A stretch of 64,000 nt of DNA. Source: Bacteroidales bacterium (GTDB taxonomy: Bacteria; Bacteroidota; Bacteroidia; Bacteroidales; UBA932). The stretch is taken from positions 1-64,000 of the forward strand of contig JALCSU010000001.1 in the NCBI GenBank assembly GCA_022653735.1. The letters are read 5' to 3'. Below the pieces are notes generated by a model. That model worked only from the letters and a program-made list of their open reading frames with translations. It was not told the DNA's origin and searched no databases. Below, in pieces: positions 1 to 8,749 of the stretch. Both the position numbers and the translations under genes were made by a program. Position 1 is the stretch's first letter, and every line of letters starts with the position of its first letter.

Positions 1-62
1 TTCCTCCGATTTTCACTTTCCTATGGTGTTCGGAGGAATTTTTATTCCTCATATCAAAGATA
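1..62 (-). promoter_or_regulatory. Divergent promoter and leader with two alternative hairpins, for a gene beyond the left end
   Basis: On the minus strand TATCTTTG (55-62) matches the Bacteroidota -7 box TAnnTTTG. A TTG (83-85) lies 20 nt further upstream. Transcription would start near base 50. The first transcribed bases form GAGGAAT/ATTCCTC (50-44 with 39-33). The second arm plus two bases, TTCCTCCG (38-31), can instead pair with CGGAGGAA (8-1), which contains a ribosome-binding-like GGAGGAA. The two pairings exclude each other. The controlled gene is outside the window, so function is inference. Confidence 0.4.
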
Positions 63-287
63 CAAAATTTCTAACAATTTATCAATCAATTTGTTATAAA
101 GTTTTCAACAATTTGCGACTGTCCCTAGATTATAACAAAAATGCTTATCGAATAAATATTTCTGAACGGTGAGTTAATTTCAAAAAAATAATAATTCGTG
201 CAACGTATTTTTTCAAATCTGCATCTTATTTCTCGGAAGCGGGATGAATCAGACCAGCGGGGAAACGAGGCTACGGCTAAATCCCAG

Positions 288-803
288 ATGGCTGAAATAC
301 TCTCTCTTTGCAAGAAAGGGGACAGACTTGCGCAAAAGCGATTGTTCGATTCTCTTGCTTCCAAAATGCTGCCTTTATGCAAGCGTTACATGGGTGATGA
401 TCAAAGTGCCCAGGATGTTCTTCAGGAGGGCTTCATAACGCTGTTCACTAAGCTAGATGCTTATGAAGGGTCTGGGTCATTCGAAGGATGGGCGCGAAGA
501 ATTTTCGTCAATACAGCACTCATGCAGCTAAGGAAACAGGGTACCTTGATGGAGAAGGGGATTGATAATTTCGAAACGGTTGGCACGGAAGACTCAAGAA
601 TAGCCCATAATTTAGATTATGAGCATCTGATAAAACTCATAGGTGATCTTCCTCCTGGCTTCAGGACGGTTTTCAACTTATATGTTATCGAAGGTTTCTC
701 TCACAAGGAGATTGCTCAGGCCCTTGGGATCTCGGAAAATACTTCCAGGTCTCAGCTTCAAAGGGCACGTATGTTATTGCAAAAGAGATTGAAAGAGGAG
801 TAA
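288..803 (+). CDS. RNA polymerase ECF-type sigma-70 factor
   Basis: This is an extracytoplasmic-function sigma factor of about 171 residues that directs RNA polymerase to a small regulon. Region 2 is visible as the stretch from LCKKGDRLAQKRLF through DVLQEGFITLF, with the W of GWARRIF. Region 4 ends in a helix-turn-helix (SHKEIAQALGISENTSRSQL). I chose the ATG at 288 because family members begin just before the LxxxKKGDRxAQ segment. The open frame extends to 198, but the extra 30 residues are not family-like. The stop codon is one base from the start of the next gene, so the two are translationally coupled. That neighbour is the probable anti-sigma factor. No clear TAnnTTTG promoter is visible upstream on this strand. 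Family assignment is sure; the regulon is unknown. Confidence 0.92.
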   Translation: MAEILSLCKKGDRLAQKRLFDSLASKMLPLCKRYMGDDQSAQDVLQEGFITLFTKLDAYEGSGSFEGWARRIFVNTALMQLRKQGTLMEKGIDNFETVGTEDSRIAHNLDYEHLIKLIGDLPPGFRTVFNLYVIEGFSHKEIAQALGISENTSRSQLQRARMLLQKRLKEE

Positions 804-804
804 T

Positions 805-2073
805 ATGGCTTTTGGGCAGCTTACAGAATTTGACAAGATCGTTAAGTCCGCTCTGGAAGGGGTTGAAGAGGCAGTCCCTTCTTCAGTGTGGGAGGGCATC
901 GTGTCAAAACTCGATGCGATTGCAGGGGCAGCGGCGGCTGGAGCAGCGATTTCGTCTGTTTCAACTGGGTCCGCGGCTTCAGGAAGCGCAGCGTCGGGTG
1001 CTGCGGCTGGCTCTACTGCCGCCGGTTCAGCCGCCACTGGCTCGGTTGCTTCAGGCGCCGCAGCAGGAACTACTGCTTCTACCGCTGCCGTTACTGGTGC
1101 CGCAGCAGGAACTACTGCGACTGGTGCCGCTGCAGGCTCGGCTGCAACTGCTGCTGCCGGAGGTGCTGTTGCAGCATCTTCGAACGTCATCACCATCGCC
1201 CTTGCCAGCGTTGCCGCTGCGGGCGTGATTGGTGGAGGCGCTGCTCTTGTTCTGACCAATTCTAACAATCAACATATAATAGAGCAACCTAAACAAGTAA
1301 CAGAAGTCGTGGTTGACACGACGAGTGAAACGATGCTTGAACAGATGCCTGAGGATACAGTCGATCTCGTACGTTACATAGGGCATCAAAAACCTGTAAC
1401 AGATGAATCAATGCCGGTAGATGAGACAGAAAAACACCAACCTGAGGAAGAGAAAGAGCCGGAAAGCATCAAGACGGATGTACCTGCACCGAAGGCGCAT
1501 AAGCCTGAGGTGCAGTGGACAATCCGGCCAAAGCAGAGCCATCGTCGTTTTGCCATCAGCGTCGGTTACATCAATTCTTTGGATAAAGGTAGGGCCGAGG
1601 TGGATTTTAGCGGGGTTTATTTCGGGGTGTCGTACAACTTCCCAATTAACGAGAATATGGGTGTGGCTCCAGGAATCTATTATTCTTACACACGTAAATC
1701 CAATGCTCGCTGCTGGGGCCAGTACATATTCTATTCGGGTGCGAAGATTCAAGAACATTATCTGGATTTCCCGGTTTATTTCAACTACCGGCACGATTTC
1801 ACTGAGAATATTTCGGCAAGAGCTTTTGCTGGGCCAACGTTCGCGCTTGGCCTGTCGTCAAGCATAGAATATGACGGCAAGACTTATAATGGATATGAAG
1901 AAGACTATTCTCGCTTTGACGCAATGCTCGGCGGAGGCATCTCGGTTGAATTTAACAAGAAGTACAGCGTACTTGTCGGATATGATTTCGGCCTGTTAGA
2001 TAAAAATAAGGAATACGGCGGCCCTAATCACAAGCGTAACAAGTTCTATGTTGGCATAAGTTATATGTTCTAG
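805..2073 (+). CDS. Membrane-anchored protein with Ala-rich segment and C-terminal outer-membrane beta-barrel-like domain, probable anti-sigma partner
   Basis: This 422-residue protein is coupled to the upstream ECF sigma gene (start one base after its stop). Residues 1-40 are a short soluble segment (FDKIVKSALEG, VPSSVWEGI) of the kind that binds sigma factors in Bacteroidota anti-sigma proteins. Residues about 40-122 are low complexity, almost only Ala, Gly, Ser and Thr. Residues about 124-150 form a hydrophobic transmembrane helix. A charged, Pro/Glu-rich linker follows. From about residue 250 there are alternating beta strands with aromatic girdles ending in FYVGISYMF, as in porin-like beta-barrel domains. 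The order suggests cytoplasmic head, inner-membrane helix, periplasmic linker and barrel-like domain. The DNA of the Ala-rich part holds near-identical direct repeats (about 1050-1073 and 1096-1119) that could change copy number. The role as anti-sigma factor is inferred from position and architecture. Confidence 0.75.
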   Translation: MAFGQLTEFDKIVKSALEGVEEAVPSSVWEGIVSKLDAIAGAAAAGAAISSVSTGSAASGSAASGAAAGSTAAGSAATGSVASGAAAGTTASTAAVTGAAAGTTATGAAAGSAATAAAGGAVAASSNVITIALASVAAAGVIGGGAALVLTNSNNQHIIEQPKQVTEVVVDTTSETMLEQMPEDTVDLVRYIGHQKPVTDESMPVDETEKHQPEEEKEPESIKTDVPAPKAHKPEVQWTIRPKQSHRRFAISVGYINSLDKGRAEVDFSGVYFGVSYNFPINENMGVAPGIYYSYTRKSNARCWGQYIFYSGAKIQEHYLDFPVYFNYRHDFTENISARAFAGPTFALGLSSSIEYDGKTYNGYEEDYSRFDAMLGGGISVEFNKKYSVLVGYDFGLLDKNKEYGGPNHKRNKFYVGISYMF

Positions 2074-2091
2074 CAGATTTGATAAAATATA

Positions 2092-2119
2092 AGCCGTTCA
2101 TAGGAATATATGGACGGCT
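2092..2119. terminator. Bidirectional terminator hairpin between convergent genes
   Basis: A 10-bp stem (AGCCGTTCAT with ATGGACGGCT, one G-U) closes an 8-base loop between the beta-barrel gene and the convergent phosphopantetheinyl transferase gene. On the minus strand it is followed by a T-rich run (TTATATTTTAT), so it best terminates the transferase transcript and may also serve the plus strand. Confidence 0.65.
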
Positions 2120-2141
2120 CTCTTGAGCATAGCTTATTCTT

Positions 2142-2780
2142 TTAGCCTACGACCCAGACCAGCACGTGGTTGTCGAATGTCATATATTCAAGGTCGAAAT
2201 CTTCTTCATAGCCGTCCTTATGGATGAACGTGGCTTCTAGTTCGCCTTCTCCGCGTGGACGAAAACGCTCAACTTCTATCTGCTCGGCGAAGTCCACTCC
2301 GTATGCCGAGATTCTCTTGTATATGGCTTCCTTCGCACACCAGTATATTGCGAGCTGTTCGTTTTTCTTGTCTTCGTCAAGATCTTCGATCTCGTCCTCG
2401 GAGAGAGCTTTCTTTTCGACGGCAGAGAAGTCTCTCGCCAGAGACTCCATGTCTATTCCGACATCTTCGTTGTCATCTAGGATGACGGCGACGTATTCAT
2501 TCGTATGAGTTATGCTTATGTTCGTGACGCTATTCTCGATGTAAGGCTTGCCGTTGTCATGGTGACTTAGGTAAACCTTCTCTCCGAACATATTGTTAAG
2601 CAGGGCTTTCACTGCAAGTTTCTGCTTGCGTAGCGACTCGCTCTTTATGAAAGAGATTTCCTCCATTTCATCAGTTGGAGCAGACGCAAGCTCGCAGAGC
2701 TCGTCTTCCGATTCTGTTATATGCCAGACGCCGATTCTGGATCTAGTCTCTTCTAATTCTTTTGTGAAATATAGTGCCAT
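2142..2780 (-). CDS. 4'-phosphopantetheinyl transferase, Sfp type
   Basis: The enzyme transfers the phosphopantetheine arm of coenzyme A to a serine of an acyl or peptidyl carrier protein in the cytoplasm. At 212 residues it has the length of Sfp/AcpT-type enzymes. Family motifs are visible: ISITHT (His near residue 90), VGIDMES (Mg-binding Asp near residue 109) and WCAKEAIYK (Glu and Lys near residue 148). The front half contains the NGKPY motif. No carrier-protein or polyketide gene lies nearby, so it may serve fatty-acid synthesis or a pathway elsewhere. It is a single-gene unit between a terminator and the divergent malate dehydrogenase gene. Its upstream region of about 230 bases can form several hairpins. 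Family call is firm; the carrier-protein target is unknown. Confidence 0.9.
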   Translation of the reverse strand: MALYFTKELEETRSRIGVWHITESEDELCELASAPTDEMEEISFIKSESLRKQKLAVKALLNNMFGEKVYLSHHDNGKPYIENSVTNISITHTNEYVAVILDDNEDVGIDMESLARDFSAVEKKALSEDEIEDLDEDKKNEQLAIYWCAKEAIYKRISAYGVDFAEQIEVERFRPRGEGELEATFIHKDGYEEDFDLEYMTFDNHVLVWVVG

Positions 2781-3018
2781 AAGTTTTAATATTCAGTCTT
2801 TTAGTTTTAGTTCAGTGGAAATCCATCCGCAGTGTCGATTCCTTTGCGGATTATGATAGCAAAAGCTTTCGGCAATCCTTGCATTGTCGAATTCTCTTTT
2901 TGATGTGTTAATAAGTTACGCGATAGCGGATCGTCAGATCGGGGATCCGCCTTGCTAGAGTTATCTGTTGTTATAGAACTGGGAGGTTCCATATAGTATA
3001 TCCAAAATTTTATCGCTG

Positions 3019-3026
3019 CAAATATA
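3019..3026 (-). promoter_or_regulatory. Putative -7 box for the phosphopantetheinyl transferase gene
   Basis: TATATTTG on the minus strand matches the Bacteroidota TAnnTTTG consensus and points toward the gene at 2780. No good -33 TTTG is seen at the usual 19-21 nt. A start here implies a leader of about 230 nt. Confidence 0.4.
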
Positions 3027-3065
3027 ATGAAATTTCTTTTTCAAAGAAAATACAAGTTAAATTGC

Positions 3066-3073
3066 TATATTTG
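3066..3073 (+). promoter_or_regulatory. Putative -7 box for malate dehydrogenase
   Basis: TATATTTG matches TAnnTTTG, about 100 bases upstream of the mdh start codon. The -33 region is only T-rich, without a clean TTTG, so support is the -7 box and position. Confidence 0.5.
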
Positions 3074-3170
3074 TGAGCTGAAAGGCAAATTGATATGGCA
3101 CGTTTTTAGTGCGAAATCGACTTTGTTTTTAGGATAGGCGGGGAACTTTATCAAATTTATTAATATTACT

Positions 3171-4160
3171 ATGGGATTTTTAACAAATGACAAACTGGTC
3201 ATTGTCGGTGCTGCCGGCATGATCGGCTCAAACATGGCTCAAACGGCCGCAATGTTGAAACTCACTCCGAACATCTGCCTTTACGATGTTTATGAGCCGG
3301 GACTGAAAGGAGTAGTGGCTGAAATGGCTCACTGCGCCTTCGAAGGTGTTGACTTTACTTGGACGACGGATCCTGCCGTTGCCTTCAAGAATGCGAAGTA
3401 CATCATTTCTTCAGGCGGAGCTCCTCGTAAAGAAGGCATGACCCGTGAAGATCTGCTCAAGGGCAACTGCCAGATAGCCGAGGATTTTGGAAAGAACGTG
3501 AAGAAATATTGCCCGAAAGTAAAACATGTAGTTGTTATTTTCAACCCTGCTGACCTTACTGGACTCGTTGTCCTTCTTCATTCAGGACTTAAACCTTCAC
3601 AGGTTACTACTCTGGCTGCTCTCGACTCTACTCGTCTGCAGACCGAGCTTGCAGCTGAGTTCAAAGTCCCTCAGTACAAGGTTACTGGCGCACGCACATA
3701 CGGTGGCCACGGCGAAGCTATGGCAGTGTTCTCCTCGAAGGTGAAGATTGACGGTGTTCCGCTCTCCAGGAAAAAGCTTTCTGAAAAGAGATTCGAGGAA
3801 ATCAAGCAGGCTACCATCCAGGGCGGTTCTAACATTATCAAGCTTCGTGGCCGCAGCTCATTCCAGAGCCCTGCCTACAATGCAGTCAAGATGATCGAGG
3901 CTGCGATGGGCGGCAAGAAATTCACATGGCCTGCCGGTACGTATGTCAATGATGACAAATTCCAGCATGTCATGATGGCGATGCCTACCGTGATGGACGA
4001 GAATGGCGTAAGCTACAAGGAGCCGAAAGGAACGGTTGCTGAAATGAAAGCCCTTCAGGCCTCGTACGAGCACCTCTGCAAGATGCGCGACGAGATCATT
4101 ACCCTCGGCATCATCCCAGCCATCGACGATTGGAAGAAAGTCAACCCGAACCTCAAGTAA
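3171..4160 (+). CDS. mdh: Malate dehydrogenase (NAD-dependent)
   Basis: This enzyme interconverts malate and oxaloacetate in the cytoplasm, in the reductive or oxidative TCA branch used by Bacteroidota for succinate and propionate formation. The 329-residue protein begins with a Rossmann fold carrying GAAGMIGSNM (about residues 13-22). ISSGGAPRKEGM matches the substrate-side mobile loop with Arg. VIFNPAD follows, then a catalytic His in TYGGHGEAM. It is slightly longer than typical enzymes of about 310 residues, as in Bacteroides homologues. It is a single transcription unit with its own -7 box and a strong terminator 20 bases after the stop. Nothing unusual is visible. Confidence 0.93.
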   Translation: MGFLTNDKLVIVGAAGMIGSNMAQTAAMLKLTPNICLYDVYEPGLKGVVAEMAHCAFEGVDFTWTTDPAVAFKNAKYIISSGGAPRKEGMTREDLLKGNCQIAEDFGKNVKKYCPKVKHVVVIFNPADLTGLVVLLHSGLKPSQVTTLAALDSTRLQTELAAEFKVPQYKVTGARTYGGHGEAMAVFSSKVKIDGVPLSRKKLSEKRFEEIKQATIQGGSNIIKLRGRSSFQSPAYNAVKMIEAAMGGKKFTWPAGTYVNDDKFQHVMMAMPTVMDENGVSYKEPKGTVAEMKALQASYEHLCKMRDEIITLGIIPAIDDWKKVNPNLK

Positions 4161-4180
4161 TTAGGGGTGTTTTTAATATG

Positions 4181-4214
4181 AAAAAGGCTCGGTGCACATG
4201 CATCGGGCTTTTTT
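4181..4214 (+). terminator. Rho-independent terminator of mdh
   Basis: A 15-bp A-tract-flanked stem (AAAAAGGCTCGGTGC with GCATCGGGCTTTTTT, three wobbles) with a 4-base loop and a run of T lies directly after the malate dehydrogenase gene. Confidence 0.85.
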
Positions 4215-4281
4215 CGTCGAAAATCTTTGCTTCATAAAAAATCTTTTGGTAGAATTGCCGTTAATAAAAATAAGATGAGAC

Positions 4282-5771
4282 ATGAAAGAGTTATCATTGT
4301 TGATCATCGGGCTGGCACTCTGGGTCAGCCTGCTAGGCGGGGAGAAGAATAATGCCTCCCTCAAATTCGATCGTTCTGCCGGCGAGAAGCAGACTCTGAC
4401 CATGCCGGACGGCACTGTCATCGGTTATACCGCATACACGCACTTATATTATGTGACGAACGTTGAAGATTCAGTCTATCAGTTCTTGAACGTGTTCGTT
4501 CCGGACGGAGCCACTCAGTCTACTCCGATTTTCCTTCGCACTTATGTGGGTGGCTATATGGCTTCGGCTGCTGGCATGCCTCAGGCCGATGATGCCAGCG
4601 GCAGGGCTCTAAAAGAAGGCTACGTGCTTGTGATACCCGGAACCCGGGGGCGGAACTCGACCGTTCGGAAGAACGGCAAGACAATCTACACTGGAAGAGC
4701 ACCTAAGGCGATCGTCGATCTGAAAGCCGCGATCCGCTACCTTCGCCATTTCGATAAGGAAATGCTTGGTGATGCCGAAATAATCATCACCGATGGAACC
4801 AGCGCAGGAGGTGCCATGTCTGCTTTGATGGGTGCTACAGGTAATAATCCAGCCTATGAGAAATACCTTAAGGAGGCAGGAGCCGCACAGGAGCGTGACG
4901 ACGTGTTCGCTAGCGTGTGTTACTGCCCTATTACTAATCTGACACATGCAGACATGGCCTACGAATGGCTCTATGGCGGTACGGCAGGCCGGCAGGCCGA
5001 GGATGAAGCTCATAAGAGAGTCAGCGCGGAGCTTGCGGCGATGTTTCCGGCATACGTCAACGGCTTAGGACTGAAAAAAGCAGACGGGATGATGCTCACG
5101 AGCGATAATTACCTGGATTTCATAAAGAGCGAGCTTATTCGTTCAGCGCAAATCGCTAAGAATGCCGGGGCGGATATTCCGGATTCGATAGGCTTTAAAT
5201 TCTCTGCCCAGGCAAGCTTCGGGGCACCTCCGATTAATGGAGGCAAAACTGCCGAGACTAACGGAATGCCGCTGGTGAGGCAGGGTGGCATGAGGAAGAT
5301 GGCCGGGGAATATATCACCGACCTTGACATGCCGACCTATCTTGATTATGTTAGTACGAAAACCAGGCTCAAAACGGCCCAGCCTTTGATTCAAAAGGGG
5401 TCGCAGGCAATGGAGCTTCTGGCGAAAATGACGAATTCGGGGATGACAGCGGATCGTCAGTGAATTTCACTGAATATTCAGCATCGCAGAATGGGGCTGC
5501 TGTCAGTGAGAGCGTGAAGGAGTATGCTTACTTGCTGAATCCAATGGAGCAGATCGGCAAAGACGACGTGACGGTTGCCCGGCATTGGTACATCCGTCAT
5601 GGCGCAATAGACCGGGACACCGCTTTCCCGGTCGCTCTGAATCTCGCTCTGAAGCTTCAGAATTCTGGAAAAGACGTGAATTACCTTCTGGCATGGAACC
5701 GACCCCACAGCGGAGACTATGCCCTTGACGAAATGTTCGCCTGGATAGCTTCGATCGTAAAGAAACCGTAG
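4282..5771 (+). pseudogene. Exported alpha/beta hydrolase, subtype B tannase-like, interrupted by one frameshift
   Basis: Two overlapping frames together encode one hydrolase of about 496 residues. The first frame (4282-5463) has a signal peptide (ELSLLIIGLALWVSLLGG) and the nucleophile elbow DGTSAGG (Ser174). The second frame carries the rest of the triad: RHGAIDRDTAF (Asp) and RPHSGDYALDEMF (His), ending at 5771. The second frame makes family-like sense from about 5379 onward (PAFDSKGVAGN, then GENDEFGD, then VNFTEYSA), while the first frame becomes unlike the family after LKTA. One missing base in the C run at 5378-5380 (GGCCCAGCC) explains this. Known members hydrolyse gallate or other phenolic esters; the substrate here is not determinable. 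It could be a real decay event, a phase-variable site or a sequencing error. Flanking genes do not depend on it. Confidence 0.75.
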
Positions 5772-6196
5772 CTGTGTCAGACGGAATCGTGCCATTTATT
5801 CAAACGAAAGCGCAGCCCCTTCGCCCATCATGAGCATGATCCGGCCCGCTGCTACATTCCTCCCTCCTCCTCACATGTTCCGAGCCCCGCTATATGCCAA
5901 CCTTCTGCTGAAGTTCAGCCACTAACCACCAATCCGGTGTGCGAGACGGGCTATTCACACTGCGAGACCAACTGAGAGCAAGCGGGACGTCAAGTAGAAG
6001 AAGGCTGTGTTCATGGGCAGAAGGCATATTCGCGGGATTATCGGCGAGGCGGAAGCCGGGTTGTTCAAGTTGAGGAAAGCTGAGCCATGAAGATGTGTAT
6101 TAGGAAAATCTTTGCCAGAACACATACCCTTCGACTTGATTACATTGTCCACGGACGCAAGCTCAAAGCATATCATGCGTAAAATCCTGCAAATAC
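5772..6196. other. Intergenic stretch without a recognisable gene
   Basis: About 425 bases hold no reading frame with family features and no tRNA-like fold. A minus ORF of 87 codons (5955-6218) runs into the terminator hairpin of pnp and has no protein-like signature. A short plus ORF of 31 codons (6087-6182) is also unsupported. Base composition looks protein-like in parts, so it may be the remains of a decayed gene or an unrecognised RNA. Confidence 0.3.
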
Positions 6197-6243
6197 GGAA
6201 ACAGGAGATAAGCACCATGGGAAAGTGCTTACCTCCTGTTTCC
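6197..6243 (-). terminator. Terminator hairpin downstream of pnp
   Basis: A 19-bp near-perfect inverted repeat (GGAAACAGGAGATAAGCAC with GTGCTTACCTCCTGTTTCC, one mismatch) lies 17 bases after the pnp stop. The T run after it on the minus strand is short, so it may also act as a 3'-end stabiliser. Confidence 0.7.
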
Positions 6244-6260
6244 TATAAATATTCTATATT

Positions 6261-8669
6261 CTAGAAGTACTGCTCGCTGTTGTTGTCGTTGGATGAGTCG
6301 TAGCCACCGTCGTTATATTCATTACTATTGTCGGCATTGTTCATCGCTTGATTGTCCTGGGGCTGATCGCCATGGCTGTTGCCATGGTCCCTGCGATGCC
6401 CGAATGGGCGCCTGCGATCATCACCGCTACGGCGATCGTCGCCATTTCTGCGGTCACCTCTGCGACGGTCATCCCTACGGTCTCCGCCACGGCGATCGCG
6501 ATCCCCGTTAGGGCGCGGGCGACGTTCCGGCTCTACGTAGCCTTCTGGCTTAGGAAGGAGAGCCCTCATTGAAAGCCTCATCTTGCCAGTTTTCGGATCG
6601 ATCTCGAGAAGCTTGACATCCACCTCGTCGCCGACTTTCAATACGTCCTCAACCTTGTCGGTCTTGCCCCATGCAATTTCTGAAACGTGCAGCAGGCCTT
6701 CCTTGCCCGGAAGTATCTCCACGAATGCTCCGAACTCGAGGATGGAAACGACTTTCCCGTGATATGTCTGACCAACTTCCGGAACGGCGCAGATTCCCTG
6801 AATCCAGTCGTAAGCCTTCTGCATGGCTTCTGCATCGTTCGTGGCAATGTCTACGACACCCTTGCCATCAACCTCGTCAATCGTGATGACGGCACCAGTT
6901 TCAGCCTGAATCTTCTGGATAGTCTCTCCGCCCTTACCGATAACGGCTCCGATGAAGTCCTTGTCGATCTCGAAGGACTTGATTCTAGGAACGAACGGCC
7001 TGTAATCGTCACGAGGCTTGTCTATGCACTTCATCATCTCGCCCATGATGTGCATCCTGCCTTCATGAGCCTGCTTGAGCGCTTTTGCAAGCACTTCGTA
7101 AGAAAGTCCGTCAACCTTGATATCCATCTGGGTTGCCGTGATTCCATCTACCGTTCCGGCAACCTTGAAGTCCATGTCTCCGAGGTGATCCTCATCGCCA
7201 AGAATATCGGTCAAGATAGCATATCTATCGTTAGGATGCTCCTCGTCAGTAATAAGACCCATTGCAACGCCGGCAACTGGCTTCTTGATCTGAACGCCAG
7301 CATCCATGAGGGCTAGACAGCCACCGCAGATTGAAGCCTGGGAAGATGAACCGTTGGATTCAAGAATATCTGAAACCACCCTCACTGCATATGGGAACTC
7401 TGGTGCTGTTGGCATGACGGCCTTGAGAGCCCTGTAAGCAAGGTTTCCGTGACCAATCTCACGACGACCTATGCCTCTCTGAGCCTTTGCCTCTCCTGTC
7501 GCGAATGGAGGGAAATTATAGTGGAGAACGAATTGCTGATCGTCCTGAACGAGCACTTCATCCATCTCTTTCATGTCCATTTTGGTGCCCAGAGTCACTG
7601 AGGCCAGAGACTGTGTCTCTCCACGAGTGAATATTGCGGAACCGTGAGCGCAAGGCAGAACGCCTACCTCGCACCAGATAGGACGCACCTGGGTCGTGTG
7701 ACGGCCATCGACGCGCAGCCCCTCATCCAGAACAAGGTTCCTCAGCGCCTCTCTCTGCTCGTGGCCAAAATAGCGAGCGAGCATGAGCTTCTTCTCCTCT
7801 TTCTCGTCATCCGTGAGCCCGAGAGACTCGATGCACTCCTCTTTGATTGCCTCGAAGCCGTCCTCTCTCTCGTGCTTTGGCTTTGCGGCCTTAGCAAGAG
7901 CGTAGCACTTCTCGTATGCGAAATCGTGAATCTTCTTTTTGATTTCTTCGTCTTCTTCATCGTGAGGATAATCCCTCTTCACGTCCTTGCCGAGCTCTTT
8001 GTTGAGCTCTTTCAGAATGCGGCAATGCTTCTTGATCTCTTCGTGAGCAGCCTTGATGGCATCCAGCATCACATCCTCGGAAACTTCTTTCGCCTCGCCT
8101 TCGACCATCATGATATTTTCCTCGGTGGCGCCGACCATGAGCTCGATGTCGGCCTTGTCCATCTCACTGAAGTTAGGATTAATCTTGAACTGACCATCAA
8201 TCCTGGCTACTCGAACCTCAGAGATAGGTCCGAGGAATGGAATGTCGCTGCATGCAAGGGCCGCTGACGCCGCAAGCCCTGCGAGAGCATCCGGCTGGAT
8301 GTCTTTCTCAGCAGAAACCAGCCATATATTCACGAATACTGCAAGATGAAAATCATCAGGGAACAGAGGCCTGAGAGCCCTATCCACGAGCCTGGAGATG
8401 AGAACCTCGTAGTCTGAGGCTTTACCCTCCCTTTTCATGAAACCGCCAGGAAAACGCCCTGCGGCATAAAATTTCTCTTTGTAATCTACCTGGAGCGGAA
8501 GAAAATCTGTGTCTTCAGCAACTTCTTTTGCGCATGTTACCGTGGCTAGGAGCATCGTGCCTCCCATCTTGACCACGGCGGAACCATCTGCCTGCTTGGC
8601 AACTTTGCCAGTCTCAATTTCGATCACCCGACCATCGGATAATTCGATCTTCTTTGTGATAACGTTCAT
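6261..8669 (-). CDS. pnp: Polyribonucleotide nucleotidyltransferase (PNPase)
   Basis: PNPase degrades RNA from the 3' end by phosphorolysis, as a trimer in the cytoplasm. The 802-residue protein has two RNase PH-like domains ([13 protein letters not shown] in the first; [14 protein letters not shown] and [13 protein letters not shown] in the second). A KH domain follows ([15 protein letters not shown], about residues 563-625), then an S1 domain (about 630-705, [19 protein letters not shown]). A tail of about 90 residues follows, rich in Arg, Asp and Gly and then Asn; usual PNPases stop soon after S1 at about 700-750 residues. Such basic RGD/RDD-rich tails are likely to bind RNA or partners. 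The gene follows rpsO on the same strand, the order known from many bacteria, with a terminator and a hairpin-bearing leader between them. Confidence 0.95.
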   Translation of the reverse strand: MNVITKKIELSDGRVIEIETGKVAKQADGSAVVKMGGTMLLATVTCAKEVAEDTDFLPLQVDYKEKFYAAGRFPGGFMKREGKASDYEVLISRLVDRALRPLFPDDFHLAVFVNIWLVSAEKDIQPDALAGLAASAALACSDIPFLGPISEVRVARIDGQFKINPNFSEMDKADIELMVGATEENIMMVEGEAKEVSEDVMLDAIKAAHEEIKKHCRILKELNKELGKDVKRDYPHDEEDEEIKKKIHDFAYEKCYALAKAAKPKHEREDGFEAIKEECIESLGLTDDEKEEKKLMLARYFGHEQREALRNLVLDEGLRVDGRHTTQVRPIWCEVGVLPCAHGSAIFTRGETQSLASVTLGTKMDMKEMDEVLVQDDQQFVLHYNFPPFATGEAKAQRGIGRREIGHGNLAYRALKAVMPTAPEFPYAVRVVSDILESNGSSSQASICGGCLALMDAGVQIKKPVAGVAMGLITDEEHPNDRYAILTDILGDEDHLGDMDFKVAGTVDGITATQMDIKVDGLSYEVLAKALKQAHEGRMHIMGEMMKCIDKPRDDYRPFVPRIKSFEIDKDFIGAVIGKGGETIQKIQAETGAVITIDEVDGKGVVDIATNDAEAMQKAYDWIQGICAVPEVGQTYHGKVVSILEFGAFVEILPGKEGLLHVSEIAWGKTDKVEDVLKVGDEVDVKLLEIDPKTGKMRLSMRALLPKPEGYVEPERRPRPNGDRDRRGGDRRDDRRRGDRRNGDDRRSGDDRRRPFGHRRDHGNSHGDQPQDNQAMNNADNSNEYNDGGYDSSNDNNSEQYF

Positions 8670-8710
8670 TTTACTGTTTTTACTTACTTCGTTCAGCTAT
8701 ATATTTCCAA

Positions 8711-8731
8711 GGCGGGCAGCACTGCTGCGCC
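8711..8731 (-). promoter_or_regulatory. Hairpin in the pnp leader
   Basis: GGCGCAGCAG and CTGCCCGCC form a GC-rich hairpin 40 bases upstream of the pnp start codon. In Escherichia coli the pnp leader contains a stem-loop cut by RNase III for autoregulation. An equivalent role here is an inference from position only. Confidence 0.35.
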
Positions 8732-8749
8732 AGGGATATTGTTCTCAAC

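Larger units (their letters stand above)
2781..3170. other. Divergent intergenic region with structured leader upstream of the phosphopantetheinyl transferase gene
   Basis: The region holds two opposite TAnnTTTG boxes (3019-3026 minus, 3066-3073 plus). It also has two perfect 7-bp inverted repeats: GCGGATC 2926-2932 with GATCCGC 2944-2950, and ATCCGCA 2825-2831 with TGCGGAT 2845-2851. The four arms share the GCGGAT/ATCCGC core, so they can pair in more than one way in the minus-strand transcript. A 61-codon minus ORF (2807-2992) fits between the putative transcription start and the transferase gene, but I see no family signature in it. Confidence 0.4.

Noticed and set aside
774..1268. A 164-codon Ala/Pro-rich minus-strand frame
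   Set aside because: It is the mirror of the Ala-rich coding region of the beta-barrel gene; low-complexity GC-rich codons keep several frames open.
2807..2992. A 61-codon minus ORF as a gene
   Set aside because: Position before the phosphopantetheinyl transferase gene is suggestive, but there is no family signature or clear translation signal; kept only as part of the leader finding.
5772..6196. Group II intron, RNase P RNA or tmRNA in the gap
   Set aside because: I looked for a domain V hairpin, the conserved RNase P segments and a tag-peptide frame, and found none convincing.
5955..6218. An 87-codon minus ORF between the hydrolase and pnp
   Set aside because: It runs through the pnp terminator stem and shows no recognisable protein pattern.
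7644..8267. A 207-codon open frame on the plus strand
   Set aside because: Antisense to pnp, which is certain; no protein signature.
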